From Lachnospira sp. UBA4285 (lineage in GTDB: Bacteria; Bacillota; Clostridia; Lachnospirales; Lachnospiraceae): a DNA stretch of 30,203 nucleotides. The notes under the pieces were generated by a model. That model made no database searches, was not told the DNA's origin, and worked only from the letters and a program-made list of their open reading frames with translations. Of this stretch, positions 6,114-15,151 are shown one piece after another (positions within the stretch are counted from its first letter, which is position 1; the number at the start of each line of letters is the position of its first letter). Made by a program: the position numbers and the translations under genes. Where the stretch lies: assembly GCA_002394965.1 (NCBI GenBank), contig DGVL01000110.1, positions 1 to 30,203 of the forward strand. Direction: 5' to 3'.

Positions 6114-8923
6114 AACCGATCCGGCTGACATTCCAGGCATTTGAGTCGTACGTACAGGAGCAGACGATCGATTTTGAGAAGCTGCTGGGGAGCCGCAGCG
6201 GTCTCTTTCTCATCTCCGGAAAGACGGGGGCCGGGAAGACCGCCATCTTTGACGCGATGACATTCGCCCTGTTTGGCGTGACCTGCAGCGAGGGCCGCCG
6301 CGGGGATACGGTGCGCTGTCAGTACGCGCCGTGGGAGAAAGAGACGCGGGCCAGTCTGGTGTTTGAACTTTCCGGCAGGCAGTATGAGATCACGCGCACG
6401 CCGCGCTATCCGGTTCCAAAGAGGCGCGGCGAAGGAATGACTGACCACGCGGCCACGGCCGAACTCATGGAGGATGGCGGCCGGTGCATATCCCGGAAGG
6501 AGCAGGTGGATGCGCGCGTGCGGGAGCTGCTCGGGATGGACGAGAAGCAGTTCACGCAGATCGTCCTCCTGGCGCAGGGACGGTTCATGACATTCCTGAC
6601 CGCCGGCACAAGCGAGAAGATGAAGATCTTCCGCGGACTGTTCCACACAGAAATCTACGATCGCATCAAACGGCAGATCATCAGCGACGCGGCACTGGCG
6701 CAGGAGGAGTACGCCCGCAGCGCCGCTTCGTACTGCGCAAGGCTTTCCGCCGCGATTCTGCCGGACAGGCAGGAAGGTGCTGACGGAGAGGAAATGCTGA
6801 GACTTCTTGCCGCTGCAAAACAGCGCGCGAAAGAAGGCGTCGTCCCGGAAGACCTGAAGATGCCGCTTGACGGCCTGGAAGATGTGAACCGGGCGGTGAA
6901 GGCGCGCATCCGCCTTCTTGCAAAGGAGCGCAGCCGCCTGCAGGAGGAGCGCGACGCTCTGACGCGGCGCAGGACAGAGAAAGAGAAGCAGCTCGCGGAA
7001 TTTCAGGCACTGGAGGAACTTAAGACACAGGGCGCGCAGGCGCAGATGGCTGCCCGGGAAGCGCAGGACAGACTGCATTCTCTTCTAGACGGCGCGGCGG
7101 CGCAGGCGCGGAACGCGTGTTCGCAGGAGCTCACCAGGCTCAGGGATCAGCTTCCGGGGTATGAGAAGCTTGACAGGGCGGATGCAAAGATGAAACAGGC
7201 CGGCGCGAAACTCCGGGAACAGGATGACCGCCGAAAGCAGATTCTTTCGGCCATACAGGCTGCCCGGGCGGCGGCGCAGGCGGTGGAACAGGAGATGACT
7301 TCCCTGGCCGGGGCGGAGGAAGAATACACGAAGTCACAGCTGGCGCTCGAAAGAGGCCTTCTGAGAAGACAGATGCTTTTGGACGCGAAACAGAAACACA
7401 CCGCGCTCTCCAGGGCGGAGGTGACAAGGAAAGAGGCTCTCCGAAGTTACACAGAAGCCCAGAGGCTCTCGGACCGCCTGCAGCAGGAGGCGGCGGATTA
7501 CGAGCGCGCTTTTAACGCCAATATCGCCGGAATCCTCGCAGCAGACCTTTTGGAGGACACACCCTGCCCGGTGTGCGGCTCGCTTCACCATCCGCATCTG
7601 GCACTTCTGCCGGAGACCCAGGCGGATCTGAGCGAAAAGACGCGGGATGAGAAGGCAAAAAGAGCGCGGGACGCGGCGGGCAGGGCCGTGACGCTCTCGG
7701 AGGAAGCAAGGGAAGCACAGGTGCGCCGTCAGGCGGCTGAAGACGCCTTTCAGGAAGCGGCGGGAAAGGCAGACCTTGCACCGGGGACGGATGTGGACAA
7801 GGCCCTTGCCCTGGCCGAGGCTGCTCTGCAGACGGCAGAGCGCGATAAAAAGAGGCAGGAGCTCAGAAGAAACCGGCTGCTGGCTCTCAGGCAGGAGACG
7901 GAGAAGCAGCGGCAGAATCTGGATGCGCTGCGTGCTCGTCTTCAGGAGGCGGAAGGCGGGACTTCTGCCGCGCAGAGCCTGGTGGCGGCAGCAAAGGCAG
8001 AGCGCGGTGCCATCGCCGCAGGCCTTGCCTTTGACAGTCTGACACAGGCCAGGCGCCGCACGGAACAGCTGGACGCCATGGTACGAGAACAGGAGGCGGC
8101 ACTGGAGCATGCCAGAAGTGACGCCGCCAGGACGGGCGAGGCTCTGGCCGCGGTCCTGGGGCGCGCGCAGGAATACCGTGAGCGCCTTGCGGGCAAGGAG
8201 AAGCCGGACCTGGCGCCGGACACAGAGGCACTCCGTAAGAATGCAGAAAGAATCAAGGAAGAAGAGCAGCAGATGCAGGTGCTCATCAGCTGGCAAGCCA
8301 CGAATGACGGAGTGCTGACGGATCTGCGACGCCTGTCGGCACTCCTGGAGAGCCAGAGACAGCGCCTGAACATGCTTGCGCCGCTCTCCCGGGCGGCGGG
8401 CGGAGGCGGAGCGGACAAGCTCAGCCTTGAGACGTATGTGCAGCAGGTCTGGTTTGACCGGATGGTGGACCGGGCCAACCGAAGGCTGTCGCGCCTGAGC
8501 GGCGGCGCCTACTATTTTCGCCGAGAGACGGACGTATCCGGCGGCGGATTCCACGGCCTTGACCTCTCCATCCTGGATCTGTACTCCGGAAAGAGCCGCA
8601 GTGTCAGCACGCTGTCCGGGGGCGAGCAGTTTGAGGCGGCTCTGGCCCTGGCGCTGGGGCTGTCTGACGTGGCGCAGGAGCAGGGAGGCGCCCGCATTGA
8701 AGCCCTCTTCATCGACGAGGGATTCGGGACTCTGGACCCGGATGCCATCCGCCTGGCGGTCGGCATTCTGAATGATCTCGCCCGCTCGGACCGCATGGTC
8801 GGCGTGATCTCCCACGTCGACGCCCTGCAGAGTATGATCCCGTATCAGATATCCGTCAGCAAGAATTTCAGCGGCGACGGTGAAAAAGGGTCCCGCCTTG
8901 CCTTTCAGGGGGCGGATCTGTGA
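6110..8923 (+). CDS. sbcC: Exonuclease SbcCD, SMC-like ATPase subunit SbcC
   Basis: Rad50-type ATPase partner of SbcD. The protein of 937 residues starts at a GTG with a strong GGAGAGGAGG site. The N-terminal Walker A is SGKTGAGKTAIFDAM. Two long Glu/Arg/Ala-rich coiled-coil arms flank a zinc-hook CPVCGS in the middle (CxxC), which joins two SbcC molecules. The C-terminal half carries the ABC signature STLSGGEQFEAALALALG, Walker B EALFIDEGFGTLD and a switch histidine in VISHVD. The length is somewhat below the roughly 1000-residue average, consistent with shorter arms. Most of the alternative open frames on the opposite strand are shadows of the G+C-rich, repetitive coiled coil. Confidence 0.96.
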   Translation: MKPIRLTFQAFESYVQEQTIDFEKLLGSRSGLFLISGKTGAGKTAIFDAMTFALFGVTCSEGRRGDTVRCQYAPWEKETRASLVFELSGRQYEITRTPRYPVPKRRGEGMTDHAATAELMEDGGRCISRKEQVDARVRELLGMDEKQFTQIVLLAQGRFMTFLTAGTSEKMKIFRGLFHTEIYDRIKRQIISDAALAQEEYARSAASYCARLSAAILPDRQEGADGEEMLRLLAAAKQRAKEGVVPEDLKMPLDGLEDVNRAVKARIRLLAKERSRLQEERDALTRRRTEKEKQLAEFQALEELKTQGAQAQMAAREAQDRLHSLLDGAAAQARNACSQELTRLRDQLPGYEKLDRADAKMKQAGAKLREQDDRRKQILSAIQAARAAAQAVEQEMTSLAGAEEEYTKSQLALERGLLRRQMLLDAKQKHTALSRAEVTRKEALRSYTEAQRLSDRLQQEAADYERAFNANIAGILAADLLEDTPCPVCGSLHHPHLALLPETQADLSEKTRDEKAKRARDAAGRAVTLSEEAREAQVRRQAAEDAFQEAAGKADLAPGTDVDKALALAEAALQTAERDKKRQELRRNRLLALRQETEKQRQNLDALRARLQEAEGGTSAAQSLVAAAKAERGAIAAGLAFDSLTQARRRTEQLDAMVREQEAALEHARSDAARTGEALAAVLGRAQEYRERLAGKEKPDLAPDTEALRKNAERIKEEEQQMQVLISWQATNDGVLTDLRRLSALLESQRQRLNMLAPLSRAAGGGGADKLSLETYVQQVWFDRMVDRANRRLSRLSGGAYYFRRETDVSGGGFHGLDLSILDLYSGKSRSVSTLSGGEQFEAALALALGLSDVAQEQGGARIEALFIDEGFGTLDPDAIRLAVGILNDLARSDRMVGVISHVDALQSMIPYQISVSKNFSGDGEKGSRLAFQGADL

Positions 8924-8957
8924 CGGGAAGGCGGACTGGCACGTGCCCGAAAAGCCT

Positions 8958-8986
8958 TGCGGTGCGCCCGGCAGCGGCGCGCCGCA
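8958..8986. other. Stem-loop between sbcC and the ATP synthase operon
   Basis: TGCGGTGCGCC (8958-8968) pairs with GGCGCGCCGCA (8976-8986) over 11 positions, with one G-T pair and a 7-base loop. It lacks a following T-run, so it is at best a weak terminator for sbcC. A related sequence, sharing GGTGCGCCCGGC, forms the hairpin at 21347-21364. The rest of 8924-9052 holds nothing I can assign. Confidence 0.5.
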
Positions 8987-9052
8987 TTAAAAAGGCGACA
9001 AATCGGCCCGGGCGACTTTGTGCACTTTTTCTGAACACGCGGGCCGGCCAAT

Positions 9053-9081
9053 TTGACAAATGCTGGCAATTGCAGTAATAA
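9053..9081 (+). promoter_or_regulatory. Promoter of the ATP synthase operon
   Basis: A perfect TTGACA (9053-9058) and TAATAA (9076-9081) are spaced by 17 bases, giving a predicted start near 9088 and a leader of about 40 bases to atpB. A strong promoter fits the high demand for ATP synthase. Confidence 0.8.
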
Positions 9082-9127
9082 TCAAATAAGTCGGTGCATC
9101 TATACCGATAGAAAGGAGCTGCTGAGT

Positions 9128-9814
9128 GTGAACAGTCTGAGTCAGGCGATCAAGGCTGAGCTGAATGTGGATGATGTCTTCACCATCCCGGTATTCGACG
9201 GTATTGCCATTCCGGAATCGCTTGTCGTGACATGGGGGATTATGGCCATTCTGGTCATACTGGCGCTGTGGCTCACCCATGACATGAAGATCGACCACAT
9301 CTCGAAGCGTCAGGCATTTGCCGAGTTTCTGGTGACGAAGCTCGAGACGCTCATCGGCAATGTGGTTGGAGAAAAGGGAAAGTGCTACGTGCCGTATCTG
9401 CTCACGGTGCTGCTGTACCTGGCACTCTCCAATATCGCGGGGATCTTCGGATTCAAATCCCCCACAAAGGATCTGGGCGTGACGGCATCGCTGGCGCTCA
9501 TGAGCATTGTCCTGGTTGAGGCGGCCGGCATCCGCGCCAGGACAGTAAAGGGCTGGCTGAAGAGTTTCACAAAGCCGGTGGCGATCGTGACACCGATCAA
9601 TATCCTGGAGGTCTTCACGCGGCCTCTGTCACTGTGCATGCGTCTTTTCGGCAATGTTCTGGGTTCCTTCGTCATCATGGAACTCATCAAGATGGTCGTG
9701 CCGTATGTTCTTCCGGCCGTCCTGAGTCTGTACTTTGATCTTTTTGACGGCATCCTTCAGGCGTACGTTTTCGTATTCCTGACAGGTCTGTATATTCAGG
9801 ATGCAATTGACTAA
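9128..9814 (+). CDS. atpB: ATP synthase F0 subunit a
   Basis: Membrane subunit that forms the ion half-channels beside the c-ring. The GTG at 9128 is chosen because GAAAGGAGC lies nine bases upstream; starts further upstream would fall inside the promoter. The 228-residue product has five or so membrane helices. The essential arginine sits in LSLCMRLFGNVLGS (R172), and the last two helices are clearly present. It is the first gene of the operon; no atpI or atpZ gene precedes it. Confidence 0.95.
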   Translation: MNSLSQAIKAELNVDDVFTIPVFDGIAIPESLVVTWGIMAILVILALWLTHDMKIDHISKRQAFAEFLVTKLETLIGNVVGEKGKCYVPYLLTVLLYLALSNIAGIFGFKSPTKDLGVTASLALMSIVLVEAAGIRARTVKGWLKSFTKPVAIVTPINILEVFTRPLSLCMRLFGNVLGSFVIMELIKMVVPYVLPAVLSLYFDLFDGILQAYVFVFLTGLYIQDAID

Positions 9815-9836
9815 TCTGGAAGGAAGGTAATTTAAA

Positions 9837-10052
9837 ATGATAGCACTTGGAGCAGGACTGGCAGTTCTCGGAGCACTGGGAGCCGGTATCGGCATCGGCA
9901 TCGCGACAGGAAAGGCGACCGAGGCGGTCGCAAGACAGCCGGAGGCACAGGGTAAGATCAGCTCGACCCTGATTCTCGGATGCGCACTCGCGGAGGCGAC
10001 GGCCATCTACGGATTCGTCATTGCACTTCTGATAATCCTGATGCTTGGATGA
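9837..10052 (+). CDS. atpE: ATP synthase F0 subunit c
   Basis: A 71-residue hairpin of two membrane helices joined by the conserved loop ARQPE, forming the rotor ring. The ion-carrying carboxylate is Glu53 in CALAEATAIYG. Compared with Na+-binding c subunits such as that of Ilyobacter tartaricus, the glutamine of the first helix is replaced by isoleucine (I20) and the serine after the glutamate by alanine (A54). Tyr58 is kept. Loss of two Na+ ligands suggests proton coupling; this is inference. A GGAAGG site precedes the ATG. Confidence 0.96.
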   Translation: MIALGAGLAVLGALGAGIGIGIATGKATEAVARQPEAQGKISSTLILGCALAEATAIYGFVIALLIILMLG

Positions 10053-10078
10053 TCCCGGAAGCAGGAGGACAGTGAGAG

Positions 10079-10567
10079 ATGTTAAAGCTTGATTTGGTGA
10101 CGATCATCGGCACCGTGATCAATCTGCTGATTCTGTACGTCCTGATGCGCAAGTTCCTGTTCGGCAGGGTCGACAAGATTCTTGCGCAGAGACAGAAGAG
10201 TATCGACGAGCAGTTCCAGAAGGCCAGCGATGCCACGGCGGCAGCAAAGGCGCAGCAGGAAAAGCTCACGCAGCTGGAGGCCGAAACCCGCCGGAAACAG
10301 GCCGATCTGCTGAAAGAGGCGGCTGAAAAGGCGGACGCCGAGTATCAGAGTATCGTCCGGGAAGCCGGCGAGAAGGCGAAGACCATGCAGGCGGCGGCTG
10401 AGGACGAGATTCAGAAGAAGCGCGACGACATGATGAAGCAGGCCGAGAAGGAAGTGGCCCAGCTGGCAGTCGAGGCGGCGGACCGGATCACGGCAAAACA
10501 GACGGGGCCGGATGTGGATTCCCGCCTTTACGATGAATTCATTCGCGAAACAGGTGAAAAGGATTGA
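10079..10567 (+). CDS. atpF: ATP synthase F0 subunit b
   Basis: Peripheral-stalk subunit of 162 residues. It has one N-terminal membrane helix (roughly residues 5-28), then a long charged Ala/Glu/Lys/Gln-rich helix that forms the stator coiled coil. An AGGAGG site is located ten bases before the ATG. The length is normal and the C-terminus does not continue into a delta domain, unlike the b-delta fusions of mycobacteria. Its TGA overlaps the TTG start of the following fused alpha gene. Confidence 0.93.
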   Translation: MLKLDLVTIIGTVINLLILYVLMRKFLFGRVDKILAQRQKSIDEQFQKASDATAAAKAQQEKLTQLEAETRRKQADLLKEAAEKADAEYQSIVREAGEKAKTMQAAAEDEIQKKRDDMMKQAEKEVAQLAVEAADRITAKQTGPDVDSRLYDEFIRETGEKD

Positions 10568-12330
10568 GTACTGACAGAGAAGAAGGGCAGGCCCAGCTTC
10601 TGTATGTGACCCGGCCGGACGACAGGCAGCTTGAGAAGATTCAGGAATTCGTCGACCGGAATGCGGGACACAGGCAAGAGCTGGAACTGATAGAGGACAA
10701 ATCGCTGGAAAGCGGATTCATCCTGCGCGTTGGCGGCCGGGAGTACGACTGGAGCCGGAAGGGAAGAGTGGCGCAGTTCGCGGACTCTGTTCTGGCTGTC
10801 AACAAGGCCGGCAAGTCTCCGGCTGTCGGTGAAAGCTTTCTGGTAAAACTGAATGATGATGTCGCGGACTTCAAGCTGAAGGCGACGGGCGCGGAAGTCG
10901 GCCGGGTGAAGAGCGTGGGCGACAATATCGCGGTCGTCACCGGAGCGGATCACGCGTTCTACGGTGAGATCGTCTGCTTTGAGAGCGGCGTGAAGGGCAT
11001 GGTGCAGGATATCCGGCCGGACGAGCTGGGCGTCATACTGTTCGGCAGCGACCGGAATGTCATGCAGGGCGACAAGGTCGTCCGCACCGGGCAGATCGCC
11101 GGCATTCCCGTGGGCGAGGGATTCCTCGGCCGGGTGGTCAATGCGCTCGGCGAGCCCATCGACGGAAAAGGGGAGATTCAGGACACATCCGGCTACCGGC
11201 CGGTTGAATTCCCGGCCCCCGGCATTGTCGAGCGCGAGCAGGTGAGCGTCCCGCTGGAGACAGGTATCCTCGCGATCGACTCGATGTTCCCGATCGGCCG
11301 CGGTCAGCGTGAGCTGATCGTGGGTGACCGCCAGACCGGCAAGACCACGATAGCGACGGACACGATCCTGAACCAGAAGGGGAAGAACGTCATCTGCATC
11401 TATGTGGCCATCGGCCAGAAGGAATCCTCTGTCGCGCAGATCGTGGAGAACTTCCGCAGGAAGGGCGCACTTGACTACACCATCGTCGTGGCCGCAACCG
11501 CTGCGGAGACGGCCTCCAGACAATACGTTGCCCCCTACGCGGGAACGGCCCTTGCGGAGTACTTCATGTACAGCGGGCGCGACGTGCTGATCGTGTACGA
11601 CGACCTGAGCAAACACGCGGTGGCCTACCGGGCGATCTCCCTGCTGCTTGGCAGGAGCCCCGGCCGTGAGGCGTACCCGGGCGACGTGTTCTATCTGCAC
11701 AGCCGCCTGCTGGAGCGCTCCAGCCGACTCACGAAGGAGGCGGGCGGCGGTTCCATCACGGCGCTTCCGATCATCGAGACACAGGCCGGCGATGTTTCGG
11801 CCTATATTCCGACCAATGTCATCTCCATCACCGACGGCCAGATCTATCTGGAAGAGGATCTGTTCAACGCTGGACAGCGCCCGGCGGTCAATGTGGGACT
11901 TTCCGTGTCCCGTGTGGGCGGCGCGGCGCAGACCCGGGCGATGAAGAAAGCCGCCGGCTCTATCCGCATCGATCTCGCCCAGTACCGCGAGATGGAGGTC
12001 TTCACCCAGTTCTCGTCGGACCTGGATGACGCCACCAAACGGCAGCTGTCATACGGGAGAAGCCTGATGGAACTGCTCAAACAGCGGGACGGCTCACCGC
12101 TTTCCATGGCGCAGCAGGTTGTCACGCTCGTGGCGGCAACCGGCCACGTCTTTGACGCGTATCCGCCGGCATCTGTCAAGCAGGAGCAGCAGAAGCTCCT
12201 GGCGTATTTTGACTCGCAGCAGGCTTCTCTCCTGCAGCGGATCACGACGGGCGGGACGCTTGACGACGCGCTGAAGGCTGCCATCCTGGATGCCTGCGGG
12301 CAGTTCAGGCAGGCAGAAGACAAGGCTTGA
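10564..12330 (+). CDS. atpA: ATP synthase F1 subunit alpha with an N-terminal delta/OSCP C-terminal-domain fusion
   Basis: The 588-residue protein is about 85 residues longer than a normal alpha. Residues ~90-588 are a complete alpha subunit: the N-terminal beta-barrel, Walker A GDRQTGKT (254-261, against about 169-176 in E. coli) and the arginine-finger segment SVSRVGGAAQ. Residues ~11-76 match the C-terminal domain of delta (OSCP). The pattern QLxKI, then DKSxxxGxIxRxG, then D-x-S-x-x-G-R-x-x-x-x-AD lines up with the end of E. coli delta. No separate delta gene lies between b and alpha, and the helical N-terminal domain of delta is missing. The start is TTG at 10564, overlapping the b stop as TTGA, with AGGTG seven bases upstream. 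No in-frame ATG precedes the alpha core, so the extension is probably translated. Identity as alpha is certain; the fusion call is strong but rests on visual alignment. Confidence 0.93.
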   Translation: MSTDREEGQAQLLYVTRPDDRQLEKIQEFVDRNAGHRQELELIEDKSLESGFILRVGGREYDWSRKGRVAQFADSVLAVNKAGKSPAVGESFLVKLNDDVADFKLKATGAEVGRVKSVGDNIAVVTGADHAFYGEIVCFESGVKGMVQDIRPDELGVILFGSDRNVMQGDKVVRTGQIAGIPVGEGFLGRVVNALGEPIDGKGEIQDTSGYRPVEFPAPGIVEREQVSVPLETGILAIDSMFPIGRGQRELIVGDRQTGKTTIATDTILNQKGKNVICIYVAIGQKESSVAQIVENFRRKGALDYTIVVAATAAETASRQYVAPYAGTALAEYFMYSGRDVLIVYDDLSKHAVAYRAISLLLGRSPGREAYPGDVFYLHSRLLERSSRLTKEAGGGSITALPIIETQAGDVSAYIPTNVISITDGQIYLEEDLFNAGQRPAVNVGLSVSRVGGAAQTRAMKKAAGSIRIDLAQYREMEVFTQFSSDLDDATKRQLSYGRSLMELLKQRDGSPLSMAQQVVTLVAATGHVFDAYPPASVKQEQQKLLAYFDSQQASLLQRITTGGTLDDALKAAILDACGQFRQAEDKA

Positions 12331-12331
12331 T

Positions 12332-13288
12332 ATGGCAAGTGAAAAGGAAATCCGCGACAGGATCAAAAGCATCAATGACACGATGAAGATCACGAGAGCC
12401 ATGTACATGATCTCTTCCATCAAGATGCAGAAGGCCAGAAAAAACTTAAAGAACAGCGAGCCGTACTTCTACGCACTCCAGAAGGAAATCGGCAAGATTC
12501 TGTACCATTTCCCGCATATTGACAGCATGTATTTCACGGACTCCCCGAGAAGAAATGCAGATGCCCCGCTGGCGGTCATCGTCATGACCGGCGACAAGGG
12601 CATGTGCGGTTCCTTCAACATGGATGTGCTGAAGACCGCGGAACGGTATGTGAAGAATCTTCCGAAGTACCGGTTTTATGTAATCGGCGAGGTGGGACGG
12701 CAGTACCTGACGGCGAAGGGATATCCGGTCGCTGACTTCTACTACACCAGCGTCTCTCCGAACATGCACCGCTCCAGGCTCATCATGGAGGAACTGATTC
12801 AGGCTTACGTCAGCGGCCAGATCAGCGGCATCACGATGATCTACACCCGCATGGTCAACACCATGCGCATGGAAACGCAGATCCACCCGATGATCCCGAT
12901 CGACCCCGACCAGTTCATTCCGTCGGATGTCGATGACGACAAGCGAAGAGACCTGGACAGAGCGAATCCGAACCTGGAACAGGCCGAAGAAGAGCCGCAC
13001 GGTCAGGAGTACTACTCCGAGAACGCGCTGTATCTTCCCAATCCCCACCGCGTGCTGCATCAGGTGATCTACAATTATATCTGCGGCTTCGTCTACGGCG
13101 CGCTGGTCGAGTCGGTGGCCAGCGAGGAAAACTCACGGATGAAAGCCATGCGGGCGGCGACGGACAACGCACAGGACATGCTCGCGGGTCTTTCGGTGAG
13201 CTTCAACCGTGTCCGCCAGGGGGCTATCACCCAGGAGATCACGGAAGTCGCGGCCGGTGCCAGAGCGTACCGCAGCGAACACAAGTAA
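12332..13288 (+). CDS. atpG: ATP synthase F1 subunit gamma, with acidic insertion
   Basis: Central rotor shaft subunit. The start at 12332 lies one base after the alpha stop and gives the typical IRDRIKSINDTMKITRAM N-terminal helix. The C-terminal helix, EENSRMKAMRAATDNAQDM through RQGAITQEITEVAAGA, is classic. At 318 residues it is roughly 30 longer than usual. The excess lies at about residues 191-232 as a hydrophilic Asp/Glu-rich stretch (DVDDDKRRDLD, EQAEEEPHGQE) between the Rossmann-like domain and the C-terminal helix. The insertion lies in the part of gamma exposed on the rotor surface in known structures. Confidence 0.95.
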   Translation: MASEKEIRDRIKSINDTMKITRAMYMISSIKMQKARKNLKNSEPYFYALQKEIGKILYHFPHIDSMYFTDSPRRNADAPLAVIVMTGDKGMCGSFNMDVLKTAERYVKNLPKYRFYVIGEVGRQYLTAKGYPVADFYYTSVSPNMHRSRLIMEELIQAYVSGQISGITMIYTRMVNTMRMETQIHPMIPIDPDQFIPSDVDDDKRRDLDRANPNLEQAEEEPHGQEYYSENALYLPNPHRVLHQVIYNYICGFVYGALVESVASEENSRMKAMRAATDNAQDMLAGLSVSFNRVRQGAITQEITEVAAGARAYRSEHK

Positions 13289-13306
13289 GGAATGAGGATA
13301 TGACAA

Positions 13307-14710
<1,404 letters not shown>

Positions 14711-14723
14711 GGCTCTTTTAGCA

Positions 14724-15140
14724 ATGGCAGAATTTACCTTCAAGGTCTTTTGCTGCGACAGGAAATTCTATGACGGACCCTGTGAGAAGCTGATCTTCCC
14801 CGGATTTCGGGGAGACATCGAGGTTCTCGCCCACCACGAAACCATGACGGCGGCGGTTCAGAACGGAACGATGCGCTACCAGCTTCCGGGCGATGAACAG
14901 TGGCGCACGGCGGCGGTCTCGCATGGCTTTGTCGAGGTGAAGGACAACGTAGTCACGATGATCGTGTACTCCTGTGAGAGACCGGAGGAGATCGACGTGT
15001 ACCGTGCCCAGGAGGCCCTGGAGCGGGCTCGCGAGCGCATGGTCAACAAGCAGAGTATCGTGGAGTACCACATGAACCGCGCCGCGATGGCGCGCGCCAT
15101 GGCAAGACTAAAGACGGCCGGAAAGTATCAGGCCAGATAA
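14724..15140 (+). CDS. atpC: ATP synthase F1 subunit epsilon
   Basis: Rotor-associated subunit of 138 residues with an N-terminal beta-sandwich (FTFKVFCCDRKFYDG through the GDIEVLAHH segment) and a C-terminal helical hairpin (AQEALERARERM...AAMARAMARLKTA). In many species this hairpin inhibits ATP hydrolysis. A GTGAGG site precedes the ATG by 11 bases. This is the last canonical subunit of the operon; a patatin-like gene follows after 11 bases. Confidence 0.93.
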   Translation: MAEFTFKVFCCDRKFYDGPCEKLIFPGFRGDIEVLAHHETMTAAVQNGTMRYQLPGDEQWRTAAVSHGFVEVKDNVVTMIVYSCERPEEIDVYRAQEALERARERMVNKQSIVEYHMNRAAMARAMARLKTAGKYQAR

Positions 15141-15151
15141 AAGGGAAAACT

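Noticed and set aside
7334..8815. 493-codon minus-strand frame antisense to sbcC
   Set aside because: Shadow of the repetitive coiled-coil coding sequence; no start signal or protein-like features.
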